Positions 63,972 through 64,000 of a stretch of 64,000 nucleotides of DNA are shown one piece after another. The stretch lies in contig CAVTCZ010000022.1 of assembly GCA_963733395.1 (NCBI GenBank), positions 161,958 through 225,957 of the forward strand, read 5' to 3'. The notes below the pieces were generated by a model. It worked only from the letters and a program-made list of their open reading frames with translations, searched no databases and was not told the origin of the DNA. This DNA comes from JADKAV01 sp963733395 (GTDB taxonomy: Bacteria; Actinomycetota; Actinomycetes; S36-B12; UBA10799). Every line of letters begins with the position of its first letter. The stretch's first letter is position 1. The translations under genes and the position numbers were made by a program.

Positions 63972-64000
63972 CGAAAAATGCAGATGGTCCCGGTTCGCTT

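Overview
The window is very GC-rich DNA of an actinomycete (class Actinomycetes). The marker set is diagnostic: WhiB1 beside a PdtaS-type sensor kinase, a zinc anti-sigma/SigR pair, an RsbW/SigF pair, a fused LysX (MprF plus lysyl-tRNA synthetase), an OdhA/Kgd-type 2-oxoglutarate dehydrogenase, ribosomal protein bL37, the biotin synthase helper BsaP and a WS/DGAT acyltransferase. The block sigR-rsrA, SRAP, aroA, rsgA, hisN matches gene order I know from Mycobacterium and Streptomyces. I cannot name the genus.

Layout. 1-3.9 kb: a DabB-DabA bicarbonate-uptake fusion cut by the window edge. 3.9-5.1 kb: a lipoprotein and a decayed copy of the 3' end of lysX. 5.1-13.6 kb (minus strand): DUF2510 repeat protein, acetoacetyl-CoA synthetase, LysX, and a sugar transporter. 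13.6-17.6 kb: an intergenic repeat, then a cysteine-rich leader peptide, sulfite reductase, a zinc-ribbon miniprotein, APS reductase and sirohydrochlorin chelatase, i.e. assimilatory sulfate reduction with its sirohaem supply. 17.8-23.8 kb: acyl-CoA dehydrogenase, then Kgd, DUF6104 and a GAF-GGDEF protein with overlapping start and stop codons. 23.8-29.9 kb: quinone-oxidoreductase-like MDR, threonine aldolase, TrpB2, malic enzyme, amino-acid-type binding protein. 29.9-34.5 kb: RsbW/SigF, DAG kinase, WhiB1, PdtaS. 34.6-41.2 kb: bioA-F-D-B in overlapping array, a 29-residue membrane peptide, an IlvG-like ThDP enzyme, a thioesterase and BsaP. 41.2-42.2 kb: about 1 kb of structured noncoding repeats. 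42.2-45.6 kb: a broken secreted collagen-like protein and PilT. 45.7-56 kb: bL37, RsrA, SigR, hydrolase, SRAP, WS/DGAT, AroA, RsgA, HNH, DUF2231, HisN, AI-2E permease. 56-61.1 kb: two diguanylate cyclases, one with seven PAS domains. 61.1-64 kb: a damaged P450, a RelE/Phd toxin-antitoxin pair, CsbD, an RBBP9-like hydrolase and an initiator-type tRNA.

Two themes stand out. First, noncoding structure: an approximately 80-nt element present twice with compensatory base changes, an 82-bp tandem array, an approximately 120-bp tandem repeat, a dispersed palindromic element and several long inverted repeats between genes. Second, at least a dozen genes are broken by single small frame changes while the flanking protein sequence stays conserved. 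These are clustered near 42.5-43.7 kb and 62.4-63.8 kb. They may be sequencing indels or real decay, and the sequence alone cannot decide. Coordinates given for such genes span the whole inferred gene.
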